NCBI GenBank assembly: GCA_964626755.1
Contig: CAZVGO010000028.1
Location: 124,001 to 188,000, forward strand
Direction of reading: 5' to 3'
Origin: JACDAV01 sp964626755
GTDB taxonomy: Bacteria; Chloroflexota; Limnocylindria; Limnocylindrales; CSP1-4
Length of the DNA stretch: 64,000 nt
Shown here: positions 43,362 to 51,493 of the stretch, piece by piece
How positions within the stretch are numbered: the first letter of the stretch is position 1
Layout of the letters: the number at the start of each line of letters is the position of its first letter
The notes under the pieces: model-generated
Database searches by the model: none
What the model was told of the DNA's origin: nothing
Seen by the model: only the letters and a program-made list of their open reading frames with translations
Translations under genes and position numbers: made by a program

Positions 43362-45362
43362 TCAGCGGCTCGTCGTGGCCTCCAGGTCCAGCGGCGCCGT
43401 TGCGATCGGGATCTCGCGATGCTCCGGCAGGCCCGGCGTCAACGGCTCCGAGGCGGCGGCCCGACGCTCCGCCCGGATCACGTGCACGACGGCGTTGATC
43501 AGCGCGAGGTGGGTGAACGCCTGGGGGAAGTTGCCGAGATGGCGTCCTGTGCCCGGGTCGAGCTCCTCTCCGTACAGCCCGAGCGGGCTGGCATACGAGA
43601 GGAGCTTCTCGCACAGGCGGCGGGCTCGCTGCAGCTCCCCGATCTCGACGAGCGCGGACACGAGCCAGAACGAGCAGATCGTGAACGTGCCCTCCTCTCC
43701 GGACAGGCCGTCGTCCGTCTCCTGGGTCCGGTAGCGCAGGACGAGGCCATCGACGGTCAGCTCGTCCGCGATCGCGAGGACCGTCTTGCGGATCCGCTCG
43801 TCATCCGGCGGCAGGAACCGGACGAGCGGCATGAGCAGGAGCGACGCGTCGAGGGCGTTCGTGTCGTAGTGCTGGGTGAATACGCCGCGCTCGTCGAGGC
43901 CGTGGGCGACGATATCTGCGTGGATCTCGTCCGCCCCGGCCTGCCACGTCGCGGCCGACGCCTCGTCCTGCCGCAACCTGGCCAAGCGCGCGCCCCGGTC
44001 GGCGGCGACCCAGCACATGACCTTGGAGGACGTGAAGTGGCGCGGCTCGCCGCGCACCTCCCAGATCCCCCGGTCCGGCTCCCGCCAGTGCCGGAGCGCG
44101 GCCTCGACCTGCTTGACGAGGATCGGCCAGGTCCGCTCGTCGAGGTGATCGCGCGACTTCGTATGGAGGTAGACCGAGTCGAGGACCGCGCCCCACAGGT
44201 CGTGCTGGCGCTGGTTGTAGGCCCCGTTGCCGACCCGGACGGGCCGGGCGCCCTCGTAGCCGGACAGATGGTCGAGCGTCGACTCCTCGAGCTCGCGGCG
44301 GCCGTCGATCCCGTACATCACCTGGAGGTCGTGGTCGTCGCCCGCGACATCCGCGATGAAGTGCATGAAGTCGCTCGCCTCCCAGTCGAAGCCGAGCGTG
44401 TAGAGCCCCCACAGCGCGAACGTCGAGTCGCGGATCCACGTGTAGCGGTAGTCCCAGTTGCGCTCGCCACCGGGCGTCTCGGGCAGTGACGTTGTGGGCG
44501 CCGCGACGATCGCCCCGGTCGGTGCGTAGGTCAGGCCCTTGAGGGTCAGGGCGGAGCGCTCGAGGTGGGTTCGCCACGGATGGTCCGGGAAGTTGCCACG
44601 GGCGAGCCAGTGCTGCCAGTGGTGGGCCGTCCAGACGAGGCGCTTGTAGGCGTCCTCGAACGTCTCGGGCGGGGCGACGCTGCCCCAGGCGATCGCGCAG
44701 AACCGGCTCTCGCCCTCCTTGATCAGCGACCGCCCGCTCGCCCGAGGGCCCTCGAAACCGAGGTTGATGTCGCTCGTCAGGGCGAGGGTCAAGTCGACCT
44801 CGCTCCCTTCGGGGCGACAGACTAGGCGCCGGTAGCCCTCGCCGACATGCTCCCAGCGCCCGGGAGAGCGGCCGTAGTCGAATACCGGCTCGCACTCGAG
44901 CGTCAGTTGCATCTCCCCGTTCACGCAGCGGGCGGTCCGCAGGAGGACGTGGTCGGCGTCGTAGTCGGTCGGCGGACGGCGGTGGGAGGCGGACCGCTCC
45001 CGGTCGTGATGCCAGGGGCCGATGAGAAGGACGTCGCGGATGATCACCCAGCCGGTCGGGGTGGCCCAGGTCGTCTCGAGGATGTTCGTCCCGGGAAGGT
45101 AGCGCCGGGCGGCCGGGACCGTCACGTCCCCGGGGCCGAACCTGAAGCCCCCCGCACCGCGGTCGAGGATCGCCCCGAACAGGCTCGGGGAGTCCATCCG
45201 CGGCGCGCACAGCCACTCGACGCTGCCGCTCGGGGCGACGAGCGCGGCGACCTCGCAGTCCGACAGGAAGGCGTACTCGGCGATCGGTGGGAACGGCGAG
45301 GCGGAGCCGAACGGCCGGGCATCGGGCCGCCCGGGTTGAAGGAGCTCGTCGCCGCTCTTCAT
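43362..45362 (-). CDS. GH15 family glucoamylase/trehalase-like enzyme
   Basis: This is a 666-residue cytoplasmic protein. The ATG at 45362 has GGAGG 7 bases upstream. The N-terminal beta-sandwich (EYAFLSDCEVAALVAPSGSV) is the GH15 domain also seen in bacterial trehalases. The (alpha/alpha)6 barrel carries GGERNWDYRYTWIRDSTF, and later FTICSFWLVSALVEIGEL with a candidate catalytic glutamate. Substrates in this group are trehalose or alpha-glucans. It stands alone, transcribed away from the ftsZ-like gene. Confidence 0.9.
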   Translation of the reverse strand: MKSGDELLQPGRPDARPFGSASPFPPIAEYAFLSDCEVAALVAPSGSVEWLCAPRMDSPSLFGAILDRGAGGFRFGPGDVTVPAARRYLPGTNILETTWATPTGWVIIRDVLLIGPWHHDRERSASHRRPPTDYDADHVLLRTARCVNGEMQLTLECEPVFDYGRSPGRWEHVGEGYRRLVCRPEGSEVDLTLALTSDINLGFEGPRASGRSLIKEGESRFCAIAWGSVAPPETFEDAYKRLVWTAHHWQHWLARGNFPDHPWRTHLERSALTLKGLTYAPTGAIVAAPTTSLPETPGGERNWDYRYTWIRDSTFALWGLYTLGFDWEASDFMHFIADVAGDDHDLQVMYGIDGRRELEESTLDHLSGYEGARPVRVGNGAYNQRQHDLWGAVLDSVYLHTKSRDHLDERTWPILVKQVEAALRHWREPDRGIWEVRGEPRHFTSSKVMCWVAADRGARLARLRQDEASAATWQAGADEIHADIVAHGLDERGVFTQHYDTNALDASLLLMPLVRFLPPDDERIRKTVLAIADELTVDGLVLRYRTQETDDGLSGEEGTFTICSFWLVSALVEIGELQRARRLCEKLLSYASPLGLYGEELDPGTGRHLGNFPQAFTHLALINAVVHVIRAERRAAASEPLTPGLPEHREIPIATAPLDLEATTSR

Positions 45363-45516
45363 CGCCGCCTCCGCGTGCGGGGGCGGCCAGTCTGCCACGC
45401 ACCCGGGCCGTGCGCCAGACCCCCCGGCCTGAGGCGCGCCGACCATCGGTTCCGGGCCGATCGGTACCTTCGGCGGCTACCCGGCCGGCCGACCCGGCTG
45501 CTAGCGTGGCCCGGCC

Positions 45517-46911
45517 ATGGAACTCCTTCAACTCCTTCTCGGCAACCGCCTTGTCCAGCTCGTGCTCCTCGCCGTGCTGCTCGCGATCGCGGTCCGGCTG
45601 GCTCTCCACATCTGGGGCCTGCGGGCCGTGACGCGGCACGTCCGGGTCATCGGGGTGGGTGGCGGCGGCTCCAACGCCCTGGACGCGCTCATCGGGGCGC
45701 GGATCCGGGGGACCGATTACGTCGCGATCAACACCGACGCCGCAGCGCTGCGGCGGTCGCGGGCACCGAGGAAGATCCAGATCGGCAAGGCCATGACCGA
45801 CGGGCTCGGCGCGGGCGGCGACCCGCTCGTCGGCGAGGCGGCCGCACACGAGTCGGCGGTCGAGATCGGGCGGGCGATCACCGGAGCGGACCTCGTCGTC
45901 GTCACCGCCGGGCTGGGCGGCGGGACCGGGTCCGGTGCAGCGCCGGTCGTCGCGGCGATCGCCCGGGAGCACGGCGTTCTGACGGTCGCGGTGGCGACGA
46001 AGCCGTTCTCGTTCGAGGGCCCCCGCCGCCACGCCGTCGCGGACGCAGCCGCGGCCGAGCTCCGGAACCGGGTCGACGCGCTCCTGACGGTCCCCAACGA
46101 CCGGGTCCGGGACATCGTTCCCGCGGAGGCCTCGGTCGAGGAGGCGTTCCGGGCGGTCGACGAGGTCCTCCGCCGGAGCGTCCAGGAGATCCTCGACATC
46201 ATCGGGACGACCGGCCGGATCAACCTCGACTTTGCCGACGTCCGGTCGGTGATCAAGGGCGGCGGATCGGCGGTCATGGGCGTCGGCCGGGCCGAGGGGC
46301 CGAATCGGGCCGTGGAAGCCGCGCGCCAGGCCATGGCCGGGTCGATGCAGGAAGGCCGGATGAACGGCGCGACGTCGATCCTCCTCAACGTCACCGGGTC
46401 TCACAGCCTGACGCTCGCCGAGCTCACGGCGGCCGCGGAAGAGATCCGCGCCCACGCCCACCCCGAGGCAAACCTCGTGTTCGGGACGATGATCGACCGG
46501 AAGCTCGGCAAGTCCATCCAGGTCACGCTGATCGCGACGGGCTTCGGGAGTGGCGTCGTGCAGCGCCACGGCATGGAGAAGCCGGCCGATTTCGATGTCG
46601 TGTCTCCCCCGGTGCCCGCCGAGCGCCCCGCCGACTTTGTGCCGCCGTGGCGGCGCGATCGGCAGGCTCAACCGGTATCGAGGGCGACCGGCCTGCTCGA
46701 CGGGGCGATCCCGGCGTACATGCCGCCCGACCTCGGCCCGTCGACTCCGCCGAAGCCCGTCGTTGCCCCGGACTCGGCGCGGGCCGGCGCGGAACGGCGG
46801 CGCCGCAAGCGTGGCGACGTCGAGGCGCCGGTCGTCGTGTCGGCCTCGTCGGCTCCGGCCGACCAGGCCCCCTCCGAGCAGAAGAGCCCGCGCTTCCTTC
46901 GCCGGCGCTAG
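45517..46911 (+). CDS. ftsZ: FtsZ with an N-terminal transmembrane helix
   Basis: This is a 464-residue tubulin-like cell-division GTPase. The FtsZ core is fully recognisable: VIGVGGGGSNALDAL (about 44-58), VAINTDAAAL, the GTP-binding GGGTGSG (134-140), the synergy-loop NLDFAD (236-241) and the C-terminal peptide SPRFLRRR after a disordered linker of about 85 residues. Unlike standard FtsZ, residues about 11-34 form one hydrophobic helix (LVQLVLLAVLLAIAV), which displaces every landmark by about 30 residues. That would tether the polymer to the membrane without FtsA or ZipA. The ATG at 45517 is the only start that explains the family-free extension; no division or cell-wall gene adjoins, so it may be a second FtsZ. 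Confidence 0.9.
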   Translation: MELLQLLLGNRLVQLVLLAVLLAIAVRLALHIWGLRAVTRHVRVIGVGGGGSNALDALIGARIRGTDYVAINTDAAALRRSRAPRKIQIGKAMTDGLGAGGDPLVGEAAAHESAVEIGRAITGADLVVVTAGLGGGTGSGAAPVVAAIAREHGVLTVAVATKPFSFEGPRRHAVADAAAAELRNRVDALLTVPNDRVRDIVPAEASVEEAFRAVDEVLRRSVQEILDIIGTTGRINLDFADVRSVIKGGGSAVMGVGRAEGPNRAVEAARQAMAGSMQEGRMNGATSILLNVTGSHSLTLAELTAAAEEIRAHAHPEANLVFGTMIDRKLGKSIQVTLIATGFGSGVVQRHGMEKPADFDVVSPPVPAERPADFVPPWRRDRQAQPVSRATGLLDGAIPAYMPPDLGPSTPPKPVVAPDSARAGAERRRRKRGDVEAPVVVSASSAPADQAPSEQKSPRFLRRR

Positions 46912-46940
46912 CCCGGCTCCGGGCGTGCTCGGCGCCCTGC

Positions 46941-47030
46941 TCAGGCCTCGATGAGCTCTGCGCCCTCGAGGATCATCGGCAGCCGGACCGTGAACGTCGT
47001 GGTCTCGCCCATCACGCTTTCGACACCGAT
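46941..47030 (-). pseudogene. 3' remnant of a sensor histidine kinase
   Basis: About 30 codons read GGEIGVESVMGETTTFTVRL before ending in EGAELIEA and a stop. This is the G2-box end of a HATPase domain, normally preceded by more than 300 residues. Upstream on this strand lies noncoding sequence and then the divergent epimerase, so the rest of the kinase has been lost. It is a decayed fragment. Confidence 0.55.
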
Positions 47031-47109
47031 CTCGCCGCCGGCAGCCGCGGACGGCGCCGGGGCCGAGGGCGGATCGGTGCGGACCGGTTGAATCGGCCAA
47101 GATGACGAG

Positions 47110-47973
47110 ATGGAGCAGCTGGAGCTCGTCGACGGGGCAATCGAGGTCGTCGTCCTGCCCGAGGCAGGCGCCCGGATCCATCGGCTGCGGGCGTTCGGCC
47201 ACGACCTCCTGCGGACGCCGGCGGACCCGGAGGAGCACCTCCGCGACCGCTTCTTCTGGGGGTCATACGTCATGGCGCCCTGGTGCGGCCGGATCGAAAC
47301 CGGGCCGGTGACGGTCGGTACGCGGGTGGTCGACCTGGGCGCGAACTTCCCCGACGGCACGGCGATCCACGGCCAGGTCCACACCCAGCCGTGGGAGCAG
47401 CGCCCGGACGGCACGCTCCACGTCGAGGGCGGCGGCGACGGTTGGCCGTGGAACTACGAGGTTGGGCTCCGGATCGCGGTCCACGAACCGACGGTTCGGA
47501 TCGACCTGGACCTGATCAACCGGTCGAGCGACGCGATGCCGGCCGGGCTCGGCATCCACCCGTGGTTCCGCCGGCCGGTGCGCGTTGCGATCCGGGGCGA
47601 TGCCTTCCACTCGCCCAATACGGCGACACCGGCCCAACCGCAGCCCGTCCTCGGTCACTTCGATCTTCGCCGCATCGGCGCAATGGCGGATGACCTGGAC
47701 GCGACGTGGACGGAGCTCGCCGACCCTCCGGTGGAGCTGGTCTGGCCCGACCTGGAAGTCCGGGCCACGATGCGAGCGGACCCGCCCGCGCCGTACGTCG
47801 TGGCGGCGAGCCCTGGCTACATCGACGCGATCGCTGTCGAGCCGGAGACCCACGCCCCGCAGGGCCTCCGCCGGCTGCTGCGGGGCGAGCCCGGTGGGCT
47901 GACGATGCTCAAGCCGGGCCAGTCGCTGGGCCTGACCGTGGAGCTGAGATTCGAGCGGCTCGAGGGCCGGTGA
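47110..47973 (+). CDS. Aldose 1-epimerase family protein
   Basis: This 287-residue beta-supersandwich protein interconverts sugar anomers. The catalytic acid and base are suggested by IHGQVHTQPW and GIHPWFRRP (histidines), and by DAIAVEPETHAPQG (glutamate), as in galactose mutarotases and related hexose epimerases. No signal peptide is present. It stands alone between the ftsZ-like gene and a converging lipoprotein gene. Confidence 0.88.
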   Translation: MEQLELVDGAIEVVVLPEAGARIHRLRAFGHDLLRTPADPEEHLRDRFFWGSYVMAPWCGRIETGPVTVGTRVVDLGANFPDGTAIHGQVHTQPWEQRPDGTLHVEGGGDGWPWNYEVGLRIAVHEPTVRIDLDLINRSSDAMPAGLGIHPWFRRPVRVAIRGDAFHSPNTATPAQPQPVLGHFDLRRIGAMADDLDATWTELADPPVELVWPDLEVRATMRADPPAPYVVAASPGYIDAIAVEPETHAPQGLRRLLRGEPGGLTMLKPGQSLGLTVELRFERLEGR

Positions 47974-48026
47974 GCCCACCCGGGGCGAGACGAGTCCACT
48001 GGGCGACTCGCCGGGTAGCGCGTCGC

Positions 48027-49718
48027 TCAGCCGACCCCCACGGGACACTGCGGCGTGCAGATGGTGATCTGGCCGTCAGTGGTGTAGTTGACGGCGCTGC
48101 CATCCGGATTCTGAACCGACCAGGTCCACAGGGCATCCACCGATCCGCGATCGCCGCTCACCGGGATCGTGACCGAAGCCGGCAACGTCAGGGAGTGCCA
48201 CATTGCGGCCATCCCGACTCCGCCCGTCCCGCTTGGGTCCAGGAGCTCCAAGTTGAATGCATCTCCGTCACGCTCTCCGGCGAGCGTATACGTGAAGTGC
48301 TGCGAGGGACTCCTGGCCCCCGGGAAGTCAGGTTCGCAGATCCAGTCGGTCACCAAATCCGCCGTACCCTGGCCAAGGAGCGTCCCGTCATCCGCCTCGA
48401 CGAACGTGAAGTCCATACGCCAGGCGTCCTCGCAGCGGGCCGCGCCACCCGAGTAGACGACCTCCGAGCGCATCGTCGGCGCGATGCCTGTCCAGGACCG
48501 CTCGTCAGTGGTGGAAAAGGAGACGAACAGCTCCGTCAGGTTTCCGTCGAAGTCCGCCGCCGTCGCGACGAACGTCAGTGTCGGCGGAGGGTTCCCCGGC
48601 ACCGTGTACGTTGCCGAGGCACCGGCCGTCCAGACCTTTCCGCCGCATGCCATCGGCGTTTCTCCCTCGGAGTACTCGGCGATGTATCCGGCCGATAGCG
48701 GCGGCGACTCGAGCAGCGTGATCTGAGACACGCCGGTCTGGAACGGCGCCCTGACCTCGACACCGGACCGGACTTCGGACGCCTCGAGCTCGAAGGTGAT
48801 CGTGTCCCCAGCCTCAACGGAAGCGCCCGCGCCTGGACTCGATGTCAGCAGCAGATCGGGAGCCAGGTCGTCGGGTCCCAGGTCGATCATGCCGGACGCG
48901 CTGTCCGAGCCGTCGGCGGATTGAACGCGCACCGAGGCGACCGTGCCGGGCAGGTCCGATCCGTTGGCGAGGGTGCACGGGTCGAACCAGAAGTCCGTCC
49001 CAGACTCACCCGGTGCGTCCAGCGTCGCCAGCGTCTCGAGCGGCGCGCCACCAATCGATGCCTCGACCACGAACGGCGTTCCCCCGCCGAACACCGTGAA
49101 GTCCACCGTGCTCGCTGCGCCGTCAGGTTGGCCGTAGCCCAGGTCGAGTCCGCGAGGTGTCTCTGGCGGGGGGAACGTGCCGCTGTCTCCGGACCCCGGC
49201 GGCGCAGCCCCTGGGGCCAGGCCGGCGACGTCGTCGCTCGCATCCACCCGGATGGGCAGGACCAGGGCAGAGTCGCCGAGATGCGCCGAGACCACGTACC
49301 GGCCCGTCGCGAGCTCCCCCTGGCTGACTCCGATCGAGTACGCCCGCTCCCGTGTCGCCACCTCGATCTCGTGCCGGAACAGCTCAGGTCCGCTCGGCTC
49401 GATACCGGCGCGCCAGGTCACGATGAGCCTGGTTGGCTCAGGCAGATCGCCGACGACGACGAGGACCGCGATCTGCGGGTCGTCCGCCGAGAACGTGTAC
49501 CGCCGATCGTTCAACCCGGTCATGCGGTCGACCGTCAGGCCCGCCCCGAGCGATCGGAGCGGTCCGTCAAGGACACCGCTGGAGGGCGTCGTGCCTGATG
49601 CGCCCGGAACGGGACTGGCACCGGGCGACGAAGGGCTCGGGACCGCGCCGCCTCCGCAGGCCGCTGCCACGAGGGACGCGCTCGTGATGACCGCCGCGAC
49701 CCTCGACAGCCTCTCCAT
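48027..49718 (-). CDS. Large lipoprotein of unknown function
   Basis: This is a 563-residue exported lipoprotein. The ATG at 49718 begins a signal peptide that ends in the lipobox AAAC at about residue 21, followed by a Ser/Pro/Gly linker. The remainder is beta-rich, with Ig-like modules (SGVEVRAPFQTGVSQIT, TYTVPGNPPPTLTFVATAAD) and several paired cysteines. No enzymatic motif is recognised. It may be a surface-exposed binding or structural protein. It is read towards the epimerase. Confidence 0.75.
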   Translation of the reverse strand: MERLSRVAAVITSASLVAAACGGGAVPSPSSPGASPVPGASGTTPSSGVLDGPLRSLGAGLTVDRMTGLNDRRYTFSADDPQIAVLVVVGDLPEPTRLIVTWRAGIEPSGPELFRHEIEVATRERAYSIGVSQGELATGRYVVSAHLGDSALVLPIRVDASDDVAGLAPGAAPPGSGDSGTFPPPETPRGLDLGYGQPDGAASTVDFTVFGGGTPFVVEASIGGAPLETLATLDAPGESGTDFWFDPCTLANGSDLPGTVASVRVQSADGSDSASGMIDLGPDDLAPDLLLTSSPGAGASVEAGDTITFELEASEVRSGVEVRAPFQTGVSQITLLESPPLSAGYIAEYSEGETPMACGGKVWTAGASATYTVPGNPPPTLTFVATAADFDGNLTELFVSFSTTDERSWTGIAPTMRSEVVYSGGAARCEDAWRMDFTFVEADDGTLLGQGTADLVTDWICEPDFPGARSPSQHFTYTLAGERDGDAFNLELLDPSGTGGVGMAAMWHSLTLPASVTIPVSGDRGSVDALWTWSVQNPDGSAVNYTTDGQITICTPQCPVGVG

Positions 49719-49808
49719 TCGACGGATGATAAGGTCCGCCGTCACTGGACGGCCGCCGCTCCGTTCCGGGTACACTCCCCTCGCCCTGCGCCGTCACCAG
49801 GGCGCCGT

Positions 49809-49884
49809 GGTGGCCTTAGCTCAATGGCAGAGCAGCGGATTGTGGCTCCGCAGGTTACGGGTTCGAGCCCCGTAGGCCACCCCA
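49809..49884 (+). tRNA. tRNA-His (GTG anticodon)
   Basis: The cloverleaf is complete. The acceptor stem GTGGCCT pairs with AGGCCAC. A GCGGA/TCCGC anticodon stem encloses TTGTGGC with anticodon GTG. The T arm ACGGG-TTCGAGC-CCCGT is standard. Histidine identity is confirmed by the extra G at 49809 (position -1) opposite C73 at 49881, and CCA is encoded (49882-49884). A TACACT hexamer at 49771 may be its -10. The phage-like region starts directly after it, so its 3' half is the likely attachment core. Confidence 0.97.
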
Positions 49885-50194
49885 CCTATTCACGCACGAA
49901 ATGGCGCAGCTGACGCCTGGGCGTGGCCTCGCCTCGCCCCGAATGTAGCCCGAAATGTAGCCACGGGGGTTCCGGTGCCTGGTCGGGTGAGCCCAAGTAA
50001 TAGAGCAGGCAGGCAGGTGGTGTGGTGCCCCCTGGTCGAGCTCTCGAGCACACCCATACAGAGCGGCGGCGGCCCCGGATTGCGGAGGTACCCGGGGGGT
50101 AGGGGTAGCTTCCGACGCGAACCGAGCCGGGGGGAAGAGTGTCAGACCTCGCGCGGCCGGCCAAATCCGGCCGTGTACTTCGTCCCGTGCCTGA
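49885..50194. other. 310-base gene-free stretch next to the tRNA
   Basis: No convincing gene is present. AATGTAGCC occurs twice in tandem at 49942 and 49954, a candidate integrase arm site, followed by GC-rich sequence. The rest shows nothing I can name. Confidence 0.4.
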
Positions 50195-50453
50195 CTAGAG
50201 CCAGAGCGGGTTGATGTCGATGACCTCGACCTCACGGCCGCCATTTCGCGTCCGGTAGACGATCGCGACCCCCTGGACCGTCAGGTCGACGATGCAGCCC
50301 GCGTTGCGGCTCCCGACAGGCGCGATGAGGCGGCTCCCCGGGATCCAGTCGGGGTCCGCCTTGATTGCCCTGAGCGCTGCGTTGACCTTGCTGCGGACCC
50401 TCGCGGGGAGGTCGGTACGCGCCTTCTCAGCCGTGGGGCTGAGGTAGAGATGG
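50195..50453 (-). pseudogene. RelE/ParE-like toxin frame without its own start codon
   Basis: Reading back from the TAG at 50195 gives a protein-like frame of about 85 codons: HLYLSPTAEKARTDLPARV, then AALRAIKADPDWIPGSRLIA, GVAIVYRTRNG and REVEVIDINPLWL. Helices followed by three beta-strands are the order of RelE/ParE toxins. No ATG, GTG or TTG occurs in this frame near or upstream, through the whole antitoxin gene. The frame is entered by a +1 shift at the antitoxin stop (GGC TGA C). It is either a frame-broken toxin gene or one made by programmed frameshifting. Confidence 0.45.
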
Positions 50454-50654
50454 TCAGCCGGACCGATTGTCGGGCTCGAACTCGACCCGCTTGCCGGCGT
50501 CCAGCTCCTTCCGGCCGCGGGTGAGCCGCTGATTGAACCCCGGGATGCGCTCGAGGGCCCGCCAGACGTTCGATGAGGCGGACTTGCTCTCTGGCGCCGT
50601 GGGGGACACGCGGCCAGACGGAGCCCGCCCTGACTCGGGCTTCGCGCGGTGCAT
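50454..50654 (-). CDS. Antitoxin-like small protein
   Basis: This 66-residue protein starts at the ATG at 50654, preceded by a perfect AGGAGG with 6-base spacing. The C-terminal half, NVWRALERIPGFNQRLTRGR followed by KELDAGKRVEFE, has the helical and acidic look of the toxin-binding tails of Phd/RelB-type antitoxins. It begins 10 bases after an HTH gene and directly precedes the toxin-like frame. Confidence 0.5.
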   Translation of the reverse strand: MHRAKPESGRAPSGRVSPTAPESKSASSNVWRALERIPGFNQRLTRGRKELDAGKRVEFEPDNRSG

Positions 50655-50664
50655 GACTGGCCTC

Positions 50665-50925
50665 CTACTCACCGGGCAACGATGCCGGTCCGCCCAGCGG
50701 GTGCACCATCACCCGAACGGCTGGGGCGTTGCAGCCGTCGGTCACCCCCGGGCACGGGGCGCTCGCGCATCCGGGCCCGAGTGTCCCACATCGCCTGGCA
50801 GCGTGCCTAGCCCCGGCGCCAGGCGGGCTGGGAGGATCAAGTGGGACATTTGTCTCACTTGATTTCGCTCGCACGACCGTCCGGCGCCCCACGCCCGTAG
50901 CGGCCGCGATCTCCGCGTCCGTCAC
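50665..50925 (-). CDS. Small helix-turn-helix protein
   Basis: This is an 86-residue protein with a GTG start just after GGAGGACT. The first 25 residues (TDAEIAAATGVGRRTVVRAK) are a compact HTH of the kind seen at the ends of ParB-like and phage regulators. The rest is Pro/Gly/Ala-rich with four cysteines. A 28-bp near-palindrome lies inside the gene. It overlaps the end of a small membrane-protein frame. Confidence 0.5.
   Translation of the reverse strand: MTDAEIAAATGVGRRTVVRAKSSETNVPLDPPSPPGAGARHAARRCGTLGPGCASAPCPGVTDGCNAPAVRVMVHPLGGPASLPGE
50836..50863. promoter_or_regulatory. 28-bp near-perfect palindrome
   Basis: Arms ATCAAGTGGGACA and TGTCTCACTTGAT pair at 12 of 13 positions around TT. 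It lies inside the HTH gene and at the stop of the overlapping frame. Size and symmetry fit a dimer-binding operator, possibly for the HTH protein itself. Confidence 0.5.
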
Positions 50926-51034
50926 AGTCCTCCGCCCAGCCGGCGGCGACCGTCCAGAGCACGTACACGAGGGCCACGAACAGGGCGAGGCGAACGAGGG
51001 TCGCGGGGAAGCCCCTGGCTCGGCTCGTCGTCAC
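50855..51034 (-). CDS. Small single-pass membrane protein
   Basis: This 59-residue frame has a GTG start that overlaps the previous stop (GTGA). Residues about 11-32 (TLVRLALFVALVYVLWTVAA) form a transmembrane helix. The tail after it overlaps the HTH gene in another frame by about 70 bases, so either the two genes overlap or one of the two is not used. Confidence 0.4.
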   Translation of the reverse strand: MTTSRARGFPATLVRLALFVALVYVLWTVAAGWAEDCDGRGDRGRYGRGAPDGRASEIK

Positions 51035-51183
51035 GACGCGCCAGGGAACCGCCGCAGGACCCGCTCCAGCCGTCGCTGGGAGTCCTCCTCGGCACCCTTG
51101 ATGAACTCGGCCCGGAGGCGCTCTTCCAGGCGCCGGCCGCGAGCGTCAGTCGGGCATCGACCCCCTACTTGATCGGGTCCCAC
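51031..51183 (-). CDS. Small charged helical protein
   Basis: This 50-residue frame has a GTG start 19 bases inside the end of the upstream zinc-finger-like gene. The C-terminal 35 residues are a charged helix (RRLEERLRAEFIKGAEEDSQ). Overlaps on both sides fit a compact operon. No family recognised. Confidence 0.4.
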   Translation of the reverse strand: MGPDQVGGRCPTDARGRRLEERLRAEFIKGAEEDSQRRLERVLRRFPGAS

Positions 51184-51398
51184 GGTGACTTCTCGGTGAA
51201 GGTCAAGCGGTTGCCTCGCTCCTCACCCCACCACTGCATGACCGGCGTCCATCGGTACGCCTCCTCGATGAGCCGATACCGAACGTGACTGTGGTGCGGG
51301 CCGCACAGTGGCCAGCCGCGACTCGGGTCCGCCAGGTAGGTCTCGGCCGCATCCTCCTCGCAGACCTCGAATACGCACTTGCCAAGTTCGTCAGCCAA
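51165..51398 (-). CDS. Small zinc-finger-like protein
   Basis: This is a 77-residue protein. A TTG start at 51398 is chosen because GGAGG stands 6 bases before it and the frame upstream has no protein-like content. Cys8, Cys13 and the PLCGPHH motif form a C-x4-C...C-x2-H pattern, probably one zinc site. It leads a run of minus-strand small genes reading towards the tRNA and diverges from a HicB-like gene. Confidence 0.5.
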   Translation of the reverse strand: MADELGKCVFEVCEEDAAETYLADPSRGWPLCGPHHSHVRYRLIEEAYRWTPVMQWWGEERGNRLTFTEKSPWDPIK

Positions 51399-51493
51399 TT
51401 CCAGCCTCCAGCTCGGGGAGGAGGATACGCTTGTCCTCCCAAGCCACCGATCGGGGTCCGGCCCGCTCGTCGTTTCAGCGAAGGAGCGAGGCG

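Noticed and set aside
45400..45470. Possible fourth repeat cluster upstream of the GH15 gene (GTGCGCCAGACC at 45410)
   Set aside because: Only one partial unit is present and the match ends after about 12 bases, so it cannot be separated from chance.
43801..47238. Open frame of about 1145 codons on the minus strand
   Set aside because: It overlaps the GH15 gene in another frame and the ftsZ-like gene antisense. No domain is recognisable, whereas both real genes have full family motifs.
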